Both the position numbers and the translations under genes were made by a program. From JAACFF01 sp963807975 (GTDB taxonomy: Bacteria; Chloroflexota; Anaerolineae; Promineifilales; Promineifilaceae), in the NCBI GenBank assembly GCA_963807975.1, contig CAWEDV010000001.1:1054001-1118000 (forward strand): a DNA stretch of 64,000 bases, written 5' to 3'. Below, one piece after another: positions 1-8,956 of this stretch. Numbering within the stretch: the stretch's first letter is position 1; every line of letters begins with the position of its first letter. The notes under the pieces were generated by a model, which was not told where the DNA came from, searched no databases, and worked only from the letters and a program-made list of their open reading frames with translations.

Positions 1-189
1 GTCAATCGTGGCGATGAGGCAGTGTCGGTGCCCCTGAATATGGCCAATTATGCAGGCGGGGATACGGCTGAGCTGCATCGCTTTGATGTGGAGCATCAGG
101 CGGAGAATATGGGTGATGTGGCCATCACAGATCTTGATCTGCCAGGCCAATCGATTTCGCTTTATATCCTGCCCGGCGCGCAAGAATAA
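1..189 (+). CDS. C-terminal end of a probable glycoside hydrolase (partial)
   Basis: The frame is open from the first base and stops with TAA at 187-189, leaving 62 residues of a protein that begins upstream. The tail has the alternating beta-strand look of the C-terminal beta-sandwich found in glycosidases such as GH44, GH30 or GH51 clan members; it ends SISLYILPGA, like the last strand of those domains (often SITLLVLP). It lies 62 bases before a GH3 gene on the same strand, so membership in the same glycan-degradation cluster is likely. The family is inferred from style only, because no catalytic residue is inside the window. Confidence 0.5.
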   Translation, partial: VNRGDEAVSVPLNMANYAGGDTAELHRFDVEHQAENMGDVAITDLDLPGQSISLYILPGAQE

Positions 190-251
190 TCAGAATCGAT
201 TTTGCGGCCCATATTTTCAGGCATGCTTGAGATTTGTAATAGGAGAATAAT

Positions 252-2909
252 GTGGAAAAGTTTATTGAAGAAAAATTGAATGAGTTGACATTAGAAGAAA
301 AGGCTTCTCTGTTGGCAGGAGCTGATATGTGGCATTCGGTGGCTATAAAACGAGTGGGCATCCCGGCGCTGAAGGTTTCTGATGGCCCGAATGGGGCGCG
401 GGGTCAGGATGGAAATACAGGTCCCTCAAGCGCTGCATTCCCGGTGGGTATGGCCATGGGCGCGACCTGGAATCCGGCCTTAATTAAAGAAGTGGGCGAA
501 GCGTTGGCCGTGGAAACAAAGACCAAAGGGGCGCATGTGCTGCTGGCGCCCACGGTGAACATTCATCGTACGCCGAACGCGGGCCGCAACTTTGAATGTT
601 TTTCGGAAGACCCTTATTTAAGCGGCACTCTGGCCACAGCTTACATCGAGGGGCTGCAAGAGAATGGCGTGGGGGCCTGTATCAAGCATTTTGTGGCCAA
701 CGACCAGGAATTCGAGCGCTTTTCGATCAGCTCAGAGGTCAAAGAACGGCCGCTGCATGAGATTTACCTGGAGCCTTTCCGGATCGCCATGCAAGCCAGG
801 CCGTGGAGCATCATGAGCGCCTACAATCGAGTCAACGGTATCTATGCTAGCGAAAACGATGTGACTTTGGGCGACATCCTCAAGGATGGTTGGGAATTTG
901 ATGGGGCTGTAATCTCCGATTGGTACGGCACCTATTCCGAGGCCGTTCCAGGCGGATTTCTTGACCTGGAAATGCCCGGACCGGGGCGCTGGATGGATGC
1001 GGAAAAGATCGCTGCAGCCGTCGAAGCGGATGAACTGGAAGAGGCCCATATTGATGACAAAGTACGGCGGCTGCTGCGCCTGTTATATCGGGTAGATGCA
1101 TTTGGGCAGCCGCAGCACTTCATGGAACAGGCTGTTGACCTGCCCCAACAGCGGCAGTTGATACGCCAGACGGCGGTCGAAGCGGCGGTGCTGCTAAAGA
1201 ATGAGAATGAGCTGCTGCCGCTTGATCTGGATCAAATAAAGACGATCGCCGTCATCGGCGAGAATGCGCATTGGGCGCAGATCATGGGTGGCGGCAGCTC
1301 GCAGGTGAACCCGCATTATGTCGTTTCACCCTTGGAGGGGATTTGCAGTCGCGTGGGGGATGCGGCGGCGGTGCATTACGAAATTGGTACCCCGACATAC
1401 AAGGAACCACCGCTGCTGGACCTGAATTGGTTGACGGCCATGGACGGGCGGAGCAAAGGGCTTACGCTTGAATACTTCGCCGGGTTGGAACTGGACGGTG
1501 ATTTGCTGCACAAACAGGTTATCACCAAGACGGGGTTGGGCTGGTTCGGCTTTACCGACCCGTATGTGGATCCGGCCAATTTCTCTTGCCGGCTGAGCGC
1601 TACTCTACAGGTTCCGGAGGATAGAATCTACGAGTTTCACCTGTCAAGCGTTGGCCAAAGCCGGTTGATCCTGGACGGTACAATCCAGCTTGATCTATGG
1701 ACGCGAGATACAAATACGACCGCGGGCTCGGTGGCTCTGGAACTTAATGCCGGTCAAAACTACCAGCTGCAAGTTGAATATGTAACCAGTCCGGAATCGA
1801 AATTTCGTGGTCTGCGGCTGAGCTGCCCGCCCTCCCTGCCCGACAATCCTATACAAGCTGCGGTTGACGCCGCGGCTGAGGCGGATGTGGCGATTATCGT
1901 TGCTGGGCTGAACAGCGGCTGGGAATCGGAAGGTTTTGACCGTCCTGATCTGGAGCTGGCAGGCCACCAAAACGAACTGATTGCCCGCGTGACGGAAGTG
2001 AATCCCAATACGGTGGTGGTGCTCAACAGCGGTTCGGCAGTGACGATGCCGTGGATAGACAAGGTCGACGCGGTGCTGCAGCAGTGGTACGCGGGCCAGG
2101 AGGCGGGCAATGCTCTGGCTGATGTCCTGTTCGGGGATCAGGCGCCGTCGGGCAAACTGCCAACGACTTTTCCAGTGCGCTACCAGGACAATCCGGCCTA
2201 TATCAACTACCCTGGGCAGAATGGGAAGGTTGTTTATGGGGAAGGAATTTTTGTTGGGTACCGCTACTATGAGATGAAGGAGATTGAACCACTTTTTCCC
2301 TTTGGTCATGGGCTGTCCTATACGAAATTCGATTACAGCAATCTAAGGCTCAACGGAACTTCTTTTGGCCCGGAGGATGAGATTGTGGTCAGCGTGGATA
2401 TCGGCAACAGTGGCAGCGCATCCGGTCAAGAAATTGTGCAGTTGTATGTGCGCGATTTGAAGTGCCGGCTGGTGCGGCCGATGCAGGAGTTGAAAGCATT
2501 TGCCAAGGTGGCGCTGGAGCCTGGAGAGAGTAAACGGGTCGATCTTAGGCTCACGCGCCAGTCAATGGCCTTTTATGATCCAGCGGTATCGGACTGGGTC
2601 ACGGAAGCGGGTGAGTTTGAACTTCGCGCCGGTGCCTCGGCAAGGGATATTCGGGCAACGGCGATCCTTAGCTGGTTGGGCGATGTCGAGTCGGGTACGG
2701 GGCTGCATGTTGGGATGACCATTGAAGCTCTGCTGGCTTCTGACAAAGGATCTGCCGTTTTACTAGAGCATTTAGGCCAAGATTTTTTTGACCATCCACA
2801 ATTAGAGATGGCAAAAACCATGACCCTGAGACAGATCGCGCCCTTTGCAAGCGGCCTGCTGACCAATGAAAAAATGACGGAAATCGAGAAAGCATTGCAA
2901 GCCAAATGA
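252..2909 (+). CDS. GH3 beta-glucosidase with PA14 insert, probably cytoplasmic
   Basis: An 885-residue family 3 glycoside hydrolase, expected to release glucose (or another sugar) from the non-reducing end of beta-linked oligosaccharides. The GH3 N-terminal barrel covers about residues 30-290 and holds the substrate-binding KHFVAND segment and the nucleophile Asp223 in VISDWYG. The C-terminal GH3 domain starts near 320 and is interrupted at about 395-545 by a PA14-like beta-sandwich (LEYFAG opening). A fibronectin-III-like domain lies at about 690-760, followed by a helical tail. No signal peptide is visible, so action on imported oligomers is inferred. The start is GTG, with AGGAG at 241-245; an ATG two bases upstream is in another frame. 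The stop overlaps the first ATG of the next gene. Confidence 0.9.
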   Translation: MEKFIEEKLNELTLEEKASLLAGADMWHSVAIKRVGIPALKVSDGPNGARGQDGNTGPSSAAFPVGMAMGATWNPALIKEVGEALAVETKTKGAHVLLAPTVNIHRTPNAGRNFECFSEDPYLSGTLATAYIEGLQENGVGACIKHFVANDQEFERFSISSEVKERPLHEIYLEPFRIAMQARPWSIMSAYNRVNGIYASENDVTLGDILKDGWEFDGAVISDWYGTYSEAVPGGFLDLEMPGPGRWMDAEKIAAAVEADELEEAHIDDKVRRLLRLLYRVDAFGQPQHFMEQAVDLPQQRQLIRQTAVEAAVLLKNENELLPLDLDQIKTIAVIGENAHWAQIMGGGSSQVNPHYVVSPLEGICSRVGDAAAVHYEIGTPTYKEPPLLDLNWLTAMDGRSKGLTLEYFAGLELDGDLLHKQVITKTGLGWFGFTDPYVDPANFSCRLSATLQVPEDRIYEFHLSSVGQSRLILDGTIQLDLWTRDTNTTAGSVALELNAGQNYQLQVEYVTSPESKFRGLRLSCPPSLPDNPIQAAVDAAAEADVAIIVAGLNSGWESEGFDRPDLELAGHQNELIARVTEVNPNTVVVLNSGSAVTMPWIDKVDAVLQQWYAGQEAGNALADVLFGDQAPSGKLPTTFPVRYQDNPAYINYPGQNGKVVYGEGIFVGYRYYEMKEIEPLFPFGHGLSYTKFDYSNLRLNGTSFGPEDEIVVSVDIGNSGSASGQEIVQLYVRDLKCRLVRPMQELKAFAKVALEPGESKRVDLRLTRQSMAFYDPAVSDWVTEAGEFELRAGASARDIRATAILSWLGDVESGTGLHVGMTIEALLASDKGSAVLLEHLGQDFFDHPQLEMAKTMTLRQIAPFASGLLTNEKMTEIEKALQAK

Positions 2910-2917
2910 GAGGAGAT

Positions 2918-5581
2918 ATGAAGCAACATCTTGTGCTAATAATCATAAGTGGACTGCTGCTCGCTTTATCAGCAGCTTGCAGTTCCAATTTCCCTACACC
3001 AGACAGCGCGCCGGCAGAGATGGCGGCTGTGCTGGAAGCAACAGCGCAGCCAACTGAGATGGCTGTGGAAATGGCGCTTGAAGCTGAGGTAAGTGTCGCA
3101 GATAACGGTCTGTTGGCGCCGGCGGGGATCGAGAAAGAGACCTATTACGCCCCCTACCCGGTGACGATTGAACTGGATGGTGATTTGAGCGATTGGGAGG
3201 GCGTACCCAAGGTCACGATCCCGGACACCTCGGTGGTGCAGTGGGATACCACGTTGACTTTCGCAGCTGCGGCGGATGACGTTAGACTCTATATGATGGC
3301 TGATGTGCAAGATGACCAGATTATCAGCGGCGAACACGGGACAGATTACTGGAATGAAGACTCGGTCGAATTCTATGTCAATGCCGCGGGAGATTTGGAG
3401 CTCACGAGCTATGTCAACGGCGTCGCGCAAATCACTGTTCCACCGCTCAATATCGGCCGTCCCGTGGAAGAGGTTGTTTTCGGCGGTATTCAAAATGAGA
3501 TGGCGGGCGCGGAAGCGATCGTGGTCGAAACGGAGTCAGGTTATGCCATCGAATTGGCGGTGCTTTTGCAGAATGATGTGTGGAACATCACCACTGATCA
3601 TGGAAATGCGATTGGTTTTCAGGCACACCTTAACGGAGCGAATGAAGCGGATCGCAGCCAAAAGGCGATTTGGTCGGCGGCGGACATAGGTGACCAATCC
3701 TATTTAAATCCAAGTGTATTTGGGCAGCTTATCTTTTTTGAGGTTGGGCAGGAAGAGGTCGTGGTCAATGTACCGGACCCAACGCCGGTACCGACAATAG
3801 TGCCGGAAGATCTGAGTGCACCCTACCGCAATCCCGATCTACCAACGGCAGAGCGAACCGCCGATCTGCTGGCGCGGATGACGCTGGAAGAGAAGATTGG
3901 ACAAATGACCTTGATCGAGAAGGGAAGCATCAACCCCAACGATATTGCGTCCCGCTTTATCGGCGGGCTGTTAAGCGGCGGCGGCGGTTCGCCGGAGAAT
4001 AACAGCGCCGAAGGATGGGCAGAAATGGTGGATGGTTTCCAGCACTATGCTTTGCAAACGCGCTTGGGTATTCCGATGATTTATGGGGTTGACGCGGTAC
4101 ACGGACATGGCAATTTATATGGCGCGGTCGTCTTCCCACATAATATCGGGTTGGGCGCGGCCAATAATCCGGATCTGATGCAAGAAGTGGGGCGAGTGAC
4201 GGCTCAAGAAATGATCGCGACCGGTATTTATTGGAATTATGGCCCAGCGGTTTCGGTACCTCAAGATATTCGCTGGGGGCGGACCTATGAAGGATACAGC
4301 GAAAATACGGAGCTGGTGTCCACATTGGCGGCAGCTTACCTGCAAGGAATGCAGGGGGATGATCTGGCGGCGGCGGACACGGTGCTGGGCACAGCGAAAC
4401 ATTTTGTAGGGGATGGAGGGACATCTTGGGGAAGTTCTACAACCAATGATTACCAGATCGACCAGGGTGTGACCGATGTGAGCGAAGAAACCCTGCGCGT
4501 GGTGCATCTGCCGCCTTATGCGGCGACAATTACTGCTGGGGCGCAAAATATCATGATCTCCTATTCCAGTTGGGATGGGCTGAAGATGCATGGCCAGGAT
4601 TATTTGATCAATGATCTGTTGAAAGAGGAGATGGGTTTTGACGGATTCATCGTCTCCGATTGGGCAGGGATTGACCAGGTCGATGCAGATTATTATACGG
4701 CGGTGGTGAAGTCGATCAATGCCGGCATTGATATGAATATGGTTCCGTACGATGCGAAGCAGTTTATCGATGCGCTTACCGAAGCGGTGCATAAGGGAGA
4801 TGTTACCGAAGCGCGTATTGATGAGGCGGTCAGCCAAATTCTTAAGGTGAAGTTCGATATGGGTTTGTTTGAACATCCCTTTTCAGATGCAAATCTAACA
4901 AAAGAGGTTGGCTCCGAAGAACATCGCGCCGTGGCCCGCGAAGCGGTGGTTCAATCGCAGGTGCTGCTGAGGAATGAAAATGAGCTGCTGCCGCTGGCCA
5001 CGGATATGCCGAAACTGTATGTCGCCGGAGCCGCGGCAGATGATATCGGCATCCAGTCCGGTGGTTGGACGATTGAGTGGCAGGGCAAAAAGGGCGCTAT
5101 CACGCCGGGCACAACGATTCTGCAAGGGATACAAAACGTAGTTTCGCCGGATACGGAGATCATTTACGACAAGTTCGCCCAATTTGGCGACGTAAACAGT
5201 GAGGAACCGATCACCTGCCTGGGCATCGTCGGCGAGGAACCATATGCTGAAGGACAGGGGGACAGCGCCACATTGACGCTGCCGGTGAATGAACTGCGCA
5301 CCGTGAAGCGCCTGGTCGATAGCTGCGATCAAGTAGCCGTTGTCTTGGTGTCGGGACGGCCGTTAATTATTGCCGAGTATATCGACGACTGGGATGCGCT
5401 GGTCGCGGCCTGGCTGCCGGGTACGGAAGGGCAAGGGGTGGCTGATGTCTTGTTTGGCGAACGGCCGTTCACAGGCAAGACGGCTTATACCTGGCCAAAC
5501 CGCGTAGAACAGCTGCCGCTTGATTTCACTAATTTGAGTGAGGAAGCGATCCTATTTCCCTATGGTTTTGGCTTGGAATAG
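2918..5581 (+). CDS. Lipoprotein GH3 beta-glucosidase with N-terminal CBM9-like domain
   Basis: An 887-residue exported beta-glucosidase. Residues 1-20 form a lipoprotein signal peptide ending in LSAAC, so Cys21 is the expected lipid-anchored residue. A Ser/Glu/Ala-rich linker leads to a CBM9/DOMON-like beta-sandwich at about 70-260 (ELDGDLSDW opening, typical of carbohydrate- or heme-binding CBM9 relatives). The GH3 catalytic domains follow from about 300, with nucleophile Asp581 in FIVSDWAG. No fibronectin domain follows; the protein ends FPYGFGLE as exo-1,4-beta-glucosidases of the ExoP type do. An in-frame ATG at 2906 overlaps the previous stop, but 2918 is preferred because GAGGAG precedes it and the signal peptide then starts MKQH. 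Probably trims oligosaccharides at the cell surface before import. Confidence 0.88.
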   Translation: MKQHLVLIIISGLLLALSAACSSNFPTPDSAPAEMAAVLEATAQPTEMAVEMALEAEVSVADNGLLAPAGIEKETYYAPYPVTIELDGDLSDWEGVPKVTIPDTSVVQWDTTLTFAAAADDVRLYMMADVQDDQIISGEHGTDYWNEDSVEFYVNAAGDLELTSYVNGVAQITVPPLNIGRPVEEVVFGGIQNEMAGAEAIVVETESGYAIELAVLLQNDVWNITTDHGNAIGFQAHLNGANEADRSQKAIWSAADIGDQSYLNPSVFGQLIFFEVGQEEVVVNVPDPTPVPTIVPEDLSAPYRNPDLPTAERTADLLARMTLEEKIGQMTLIEKGSINPNDIASRFIGGLLSGGGGSPENNSAEGWAEMVDGFQHYALQTRLGIPMIYGVDAVHGHGNLYGAVVFPHNIGLGAANNPDLMQEVGRVTAQEMIATGIYWNYGPAVSVPQDIRWGRTYEGYSENTELVSTLAAAYLQGMQGDDLAAADTVLGTAKHFVGDGGTSWGSSTTNDYQIDQGVTDVSEETLRVVHLPPYAATITAGAQNIMISYSSWDGLKMHGQDYLINDLLKEEMGFDGFIVSDWAGIDQVDADYYTAVVKSINAGIDMNMVPYDAKQFIDALTEAVHKGDVTEARIDEAVSQILKVKFDMGLFEHPFSDANLTKEVGSEEHRAVAREAVVQSQVLLRNENELLPLATDMPKLYVAGAAADDIGIQSGGWTIEWQGKKGAITPGTTILQGIQNVVSPDTEIIYDKFAQFGDVNSEEPITCLGIVGEEPYAEGQGDSATLTLPVNELRTVKRLVDSCDQVAVVLVSGRPLIIAEYIDDWDALVAAWLPGTEGQGVADVLFGERPFTGKTAYTWPNRVEQLPLDFTNLSEEAILFPYGFGLE

Positions 5582-5597
5582 CTGAGGAGATTGCCCG

Positions 5598-7991
5598 ATG
5601 CGATATGGATACTTTGATGATGATGCCAAAGAATATGTGATCACCCGGCCCGATACACCGCAGTCCTGGAGCAATTATCTGGGATCGACGGAATATGGAG
5701 CGGTGATCACCAACAATGCCGGCGGGTATGGCTTCTATAAGTCGGGGGCACAAGGGCGTTTCTTACGTCTGAACTTCAACAGCATCCCAATGGACCAGCC
5801 GGGGCGTTACTTCTATTTGCGTGACAATAACAACGGCGATTATTGGTCGGCAAGCTGGCAGCCAACAGGAAAATCGTTGGATAAATACCAATCTACCTGC
5901 CGCCATGGAACGGCATATACGGTTATCGAATCGGAATACGCGGGCATTGCCACGGAGACGACCTATTTCGTGCCTCTGGGGCAGGCCTTTGAGTATTGGC
6001 GTTTGAAAGTACGAAATGACAGCGATCAAAAGCGCGAGATCTCACTTTTCTCCTTCTGTGAATTTACCAATCAGTGGGTCACCTTCCAGGATCGGGTTAA
6101 TCTGCAGTACTCGCTTTTCATCGTGCGCGGTGAATTAGCAGAGGGGATGCTGCGCATCGCCATTCATGACAATCTGACCGCCACCGATGAAGCGGAGCTG
6201 ATGAATGATCATGCCAATCACAGTTGGATGGCTTTAATCGGGGCACCCCTGGACGGCTACGATACGAGCCGGGATGCCTTTCTCGGCCCTTACCGCAGCT
6301 ATCACAATCCTCTGGTCGTCGAACAAGGCGTATGCAGCAACAGTGATGCCTATGGGGACAATGCCTGTGGAACGATGCAAACAAACCTGGTGCTGGAGCC
6401 GGGTGAATCTAAAGAGATCTTGGTCATGCTGGGTATCGGCGACGCACGTGTGGTGGGCAAGAACACGGTGGCAGAGTACGGCTCTCTGGAAAGAGCGGAA
6501 ATGGAGCTGCAGAAGTTAAAGGATAACTGGCATGCCAAACTGGGCAGCCTCATCGTGGAAACGCCAGATGAGGATTTCAACCATACGGTCAATGTGTGGG
6601 GTCTTTACAACTGCTTGATCACCTTCGCCTGGTCGCGGGCCGCAAGTCTTGTTTATAACGGTGAGCGTGATGGCCTTGGCTTTCGGGATACGGTACAGGA
6701 TATATTGGGCGTTGCGGCAGCCATTCTGGATGAGGCCCAAGCCCGGCTGGAGCTAATGCTAACCGGTCAAGTGGCCAATGGTGGGGCAATTCCAGTTATT
6801 AAGCCTTTCGATCACCATCCAGGTCATGAAGAAGCACCGGGGTTGGCCGAATACCGGTCAGATGACTGCCTTTGGTTCTTCAACACAGTCCCCGTGCTGG
6901 TGGCCGAAACGGGCGACCTTGGTTTTTATCACAAGGTGCTGCCTTTTGCGGACGAAGGAGAGGCAACGGTCTTGGGGCATTTGCGGCGCGCGCTGGAGTT
7001 TAATCTGGAACGCACGGGCATTAATGGGCTGCCCTGCGGGCTGTCAGCGGACTGGAATGATACCCTGCAGCTTGGATATCACGGCGAAAGCTTGTTCGTC
7101 GCGTTCCAATTACGCCTGGGGCTGAGCACGTATGCGGAGATTGCCAGTCTTCTTGATCTAGATCAAGAAGCTGAGTGGGCGCTGGCCGAGCGAGAGAAGC
7201 TGGATTCCAATATCCAGGCTGTGGCCTGGGATGGAGCGTGGTTTATATGGGCCATCGGCGATGACGGAACGGTCTATGGCACGCACGAATATGAGGAAGG
7301 GCAGGTGTATTTTAACACACAGGTCTGGTCGGTGATCAGTGGCTCAGCCTCTGGAGAGCAGGCAGAGCGCTGCATGGAGACGGTGCAGGAAAAATTGGCT
7401 ACGCCCTACGGACTTATGCTCTGCGCACCGCCATTGATCAAGACGTCGATCGAGGTGATGCGGGCGGTGGTCTTTAACCCAGGCATCAAAGAGAATGCGG
7501 GTATCTTCAACCATACGCAGGGCTGGGGCGTCATGGCGGAGTGTATGCTGGGCAATGGCGATCGTGCTTACGAATATTTCCGGGCGGCCATGCCCGCGGC
7601 CTATAACGATCGGGCCGAGATACGTCAGATTGAGCCCTATGTGCAAGGTCAAACGACCTATTCTATCTATTCGCCTCGCCCAGGCAATGTGCGCACCTCC
7701 TGGCTCACCGGAGCTGCGGCTTGGTGCTACCACAGTGCCTCCCACTATATCCTGGGGCTACGTCCGGAGCTAGACGGGCTGCGCGTTGATCCCTGTGTTC
7801 CCAGTTCTTGGGAGGGCTATAAGGCGACACGTCGCTTCCGAGGGAGGACGGTCAATATTGTGGTCAAGAACCCTGAAGGCGTATGCCGTGGGGTGCGGAA
7901 GCTGATTCTGAATGGTGAAATTATCGATGGGAATCTTGTGCCAACGGATCGGATGCAAGCGCGTAATCAAGTGGAAGTTCTGTTGGGATAA
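5598..7991 (+). CDS. GH94 beta-glycoside phosphorylase (cellobiose/chitobiose phosphorylase-like)
   Basis: A 797-residue phosphorylase that would split a beta-linked disaccharide with phosphate into a sugar 1-phosphate and a free sugar, saving ATP. The N-terminus (YGYFDDDAKEYVITRPDTP) and the NYLGSTEYG/NAGGYGFY segments match family 94. The barrel contains SADWND at 483-488 with the expected catalytic Asp485, and the C-terminal lid ends as in cellobiose phosphorylase. There is no signal peptide, so it is cytoplasmic. GAGGAG lies just upstream of the ATG, 16 bases after the GH3 lipoprotein gene. Substrate is uncertain: cellobiose fits the two GH3 neighbours, whereas the start resembles chitobiose phosphorylase. 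Confidence 0.85.
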   Translation: MRYGYFDDDAKEYVITRPDTPQSWSNYLGSTEYGAVITNNAGGYGFYKSGAQGRFLRLNFNSIPMDQPGRYFYLRDNNNGDYWSASWQPTGKSLDKYQSTCRHGTAYTVIESEYAGIATETTYFVPLGQAFEYWRLKVRNDSDQKREISLFSFCEFTNQWVTFQDRVNLQYSLFIVRGELAEGMLRIAIHDNLTATDEAELMNDHANHSWMALIGAPLDGYDTSRDAFLGPYRSYHNPLVVEQGVCSNSDAYGDNACGTMQTNLVLEPGESKEILVMLGIGDARVVGKNTVAEYGSLERAEMELQKLKDNWHAKLGSLIVETPDEDFNHTVNVWGLYNCLITFAWSRAASLVYNGERDGLGFRDTVQDILGVAAAILDEAQARLELMLTGQVANGGAIPVIKPFDHHPGHEEAPGLAEYRSDDCLWFFNTVPVLVAETGDLGFYHKVLPFADEGEATVLGHLRRALEFNLERTGINGLPCGLSADWNDTLQLGYHGESLFVAFQLRLGLSTYAEIASLLDLDQEAEWALAEREKLDSNIQAVAWDGAWFIWAIGDDGTVYGTHEYEEGQVYFNTQVWSVISGSASGEQAERCMETVQEKLATPYGLMLCAPPLIKTSIEVMRAVVFNPGIKENAGIFNHTQGWGVMAECMLGNGDRAYEYFRAAMPAAYNDRAEIRQIEPYVQGQTTYSIYSPRPGNVRTSWLTGAAAWCYHSASHYILGLRPELDGLRVDPCVPSSWEGYKATRRFRGRTVNIVVKNPEGVCRGVRKLILNGEIIDGNLVPTDRMQARNQVEVLLG

Positions 7992-8032
7992 TAAGTAGAT
8001 ACGGGCCTTATCAAGCATCAGGACAATCAACC

Positions 8033-8956
8033 ATGGATTACCAGCCACCCCCTTACCGGCCTCCGCGCTTTCAGCTAAAGTACAATAAGACCTTGGGTCT
8101 GATCCTCATATCGCCCTGGCTGATTGGTTTTGTGCTTTTTAAGCTGATTCCAATTATGGCCTCGTTGGCAATTTCCTTTACGGATTTCTATTTGATCACT
8201 CCCGAAGAGACGAACTTCGTCGGTCTGGAGAATTACAGCAGAATGCTGCAGGATGAAGCGGTAAGCTATCTGATGGCCGCAACTATCCGTACGGCGTTGA
8301 CTACCATACCACTGCAACTTGCCGCCTCGACTCTTCTTGCCGCGCTGCTGAGCAGTCCGCGGTTAAAAGGGGCCATTTTAGCGCGCACCTTGTTTTTCCT
8401 GCCCAGCATCATCCCCAGCGTGGCCATTGTCTTCATGTGGTTCGGTTTTGCTGATCCCACCGTTGGATGGCTCAATCGTTTTATTTTGCCCGCCTTTGGT
8501 TTAACGGGCTTCAATGATCTCTATACAGATGCGGCCTTTTCGGTGTTGTTTGCTATCAGTTCTCTATGGGCCATTGGCCCAGGCATGCTGATTATGCTCG
8601 CGGCTATGCTGAGCATCTCAAAGGAGATACAAGAAGCGGCTCGTGTGGACGGGGCTGGGCCGCTGACACGGTTCTTTCGCATCACGCTGCCCATGGTAAC
8701 GCCGGCGATATTCTTCACCTTAATCATCAATCTTGTTGCTGTCTTTGGCGGGGTTATTTTGCTCGATCGAGGTGATATCTTCCGCGGCAGCAGCTCACCC
8801 TTTGATGGCTATATCTCCTATTGGCTGTTTGACCAGTGGGAATTGGGCTACGCTGCCGCCCTGGCCTGGATTTTCTTCATCATTGTCATGATCGTCATCG
8901 TCGCCCTGTTCTCATCGTCACGCCGATGGGTCTATTATCCGGATAGAAACGTATGA
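8033..8956 (+). CDS. CUT1 sugar ABC transporter permease, MalF-like
   Basis: A 307-residue inner-membrane permease of the carbohydrate uptake 1 family. About six hydrophobic helices are visible, starting with LGLILISPWLIGFVLF, and the cytoplasmic EAA loop EAARVDGAGP near residue 200 is the docking site for the ATPase. It overlaps the following MalG-type permease by four bases (ATGA), showing translational coupling and a heterodimeric channel. No solute-binding protein or ATPase is next to it in the window; the binding protein may lie upstream of base 1. Genes around it suggest beta-linked oligosaccharides as cargo, by inference only. Confidence 0.9.
   Translation: MDYQPPPYRPPRFQLKYNKTLGLILISPWLIGFVLFKLIPIMASLAISFTDFYLITPEETNFVGLENYSRMLQDEAVSYLMAATIRTALTTIPLQLAASTLLAALLSSPRLKGAILARTLFFLPSIIPSVAIVFMWFGFADPTVGWLNRFILPAFGLTGFNDLYTDAAFSVLFAISSLWAIGPGMLIMLAAMLSISKEIQEAARVDGAGPLTRFFRITLPMVTPAIFFTLIINLVAVFGGVILLDRGDIFRGSSSPFDGYISYWLFDQWELGYAAALAWIFFIIVMIVIVALFSSSRRWVYYPDRNV

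Noticed and set aside
1695..2309. Long minus-strand open frame inside the first GH3 gene
   Set aside because: It lies antisense to a gene with clear GH3 motifs, has no ribosome-binding site and its protein shows no domain; such antisense frames occur in many genes here.
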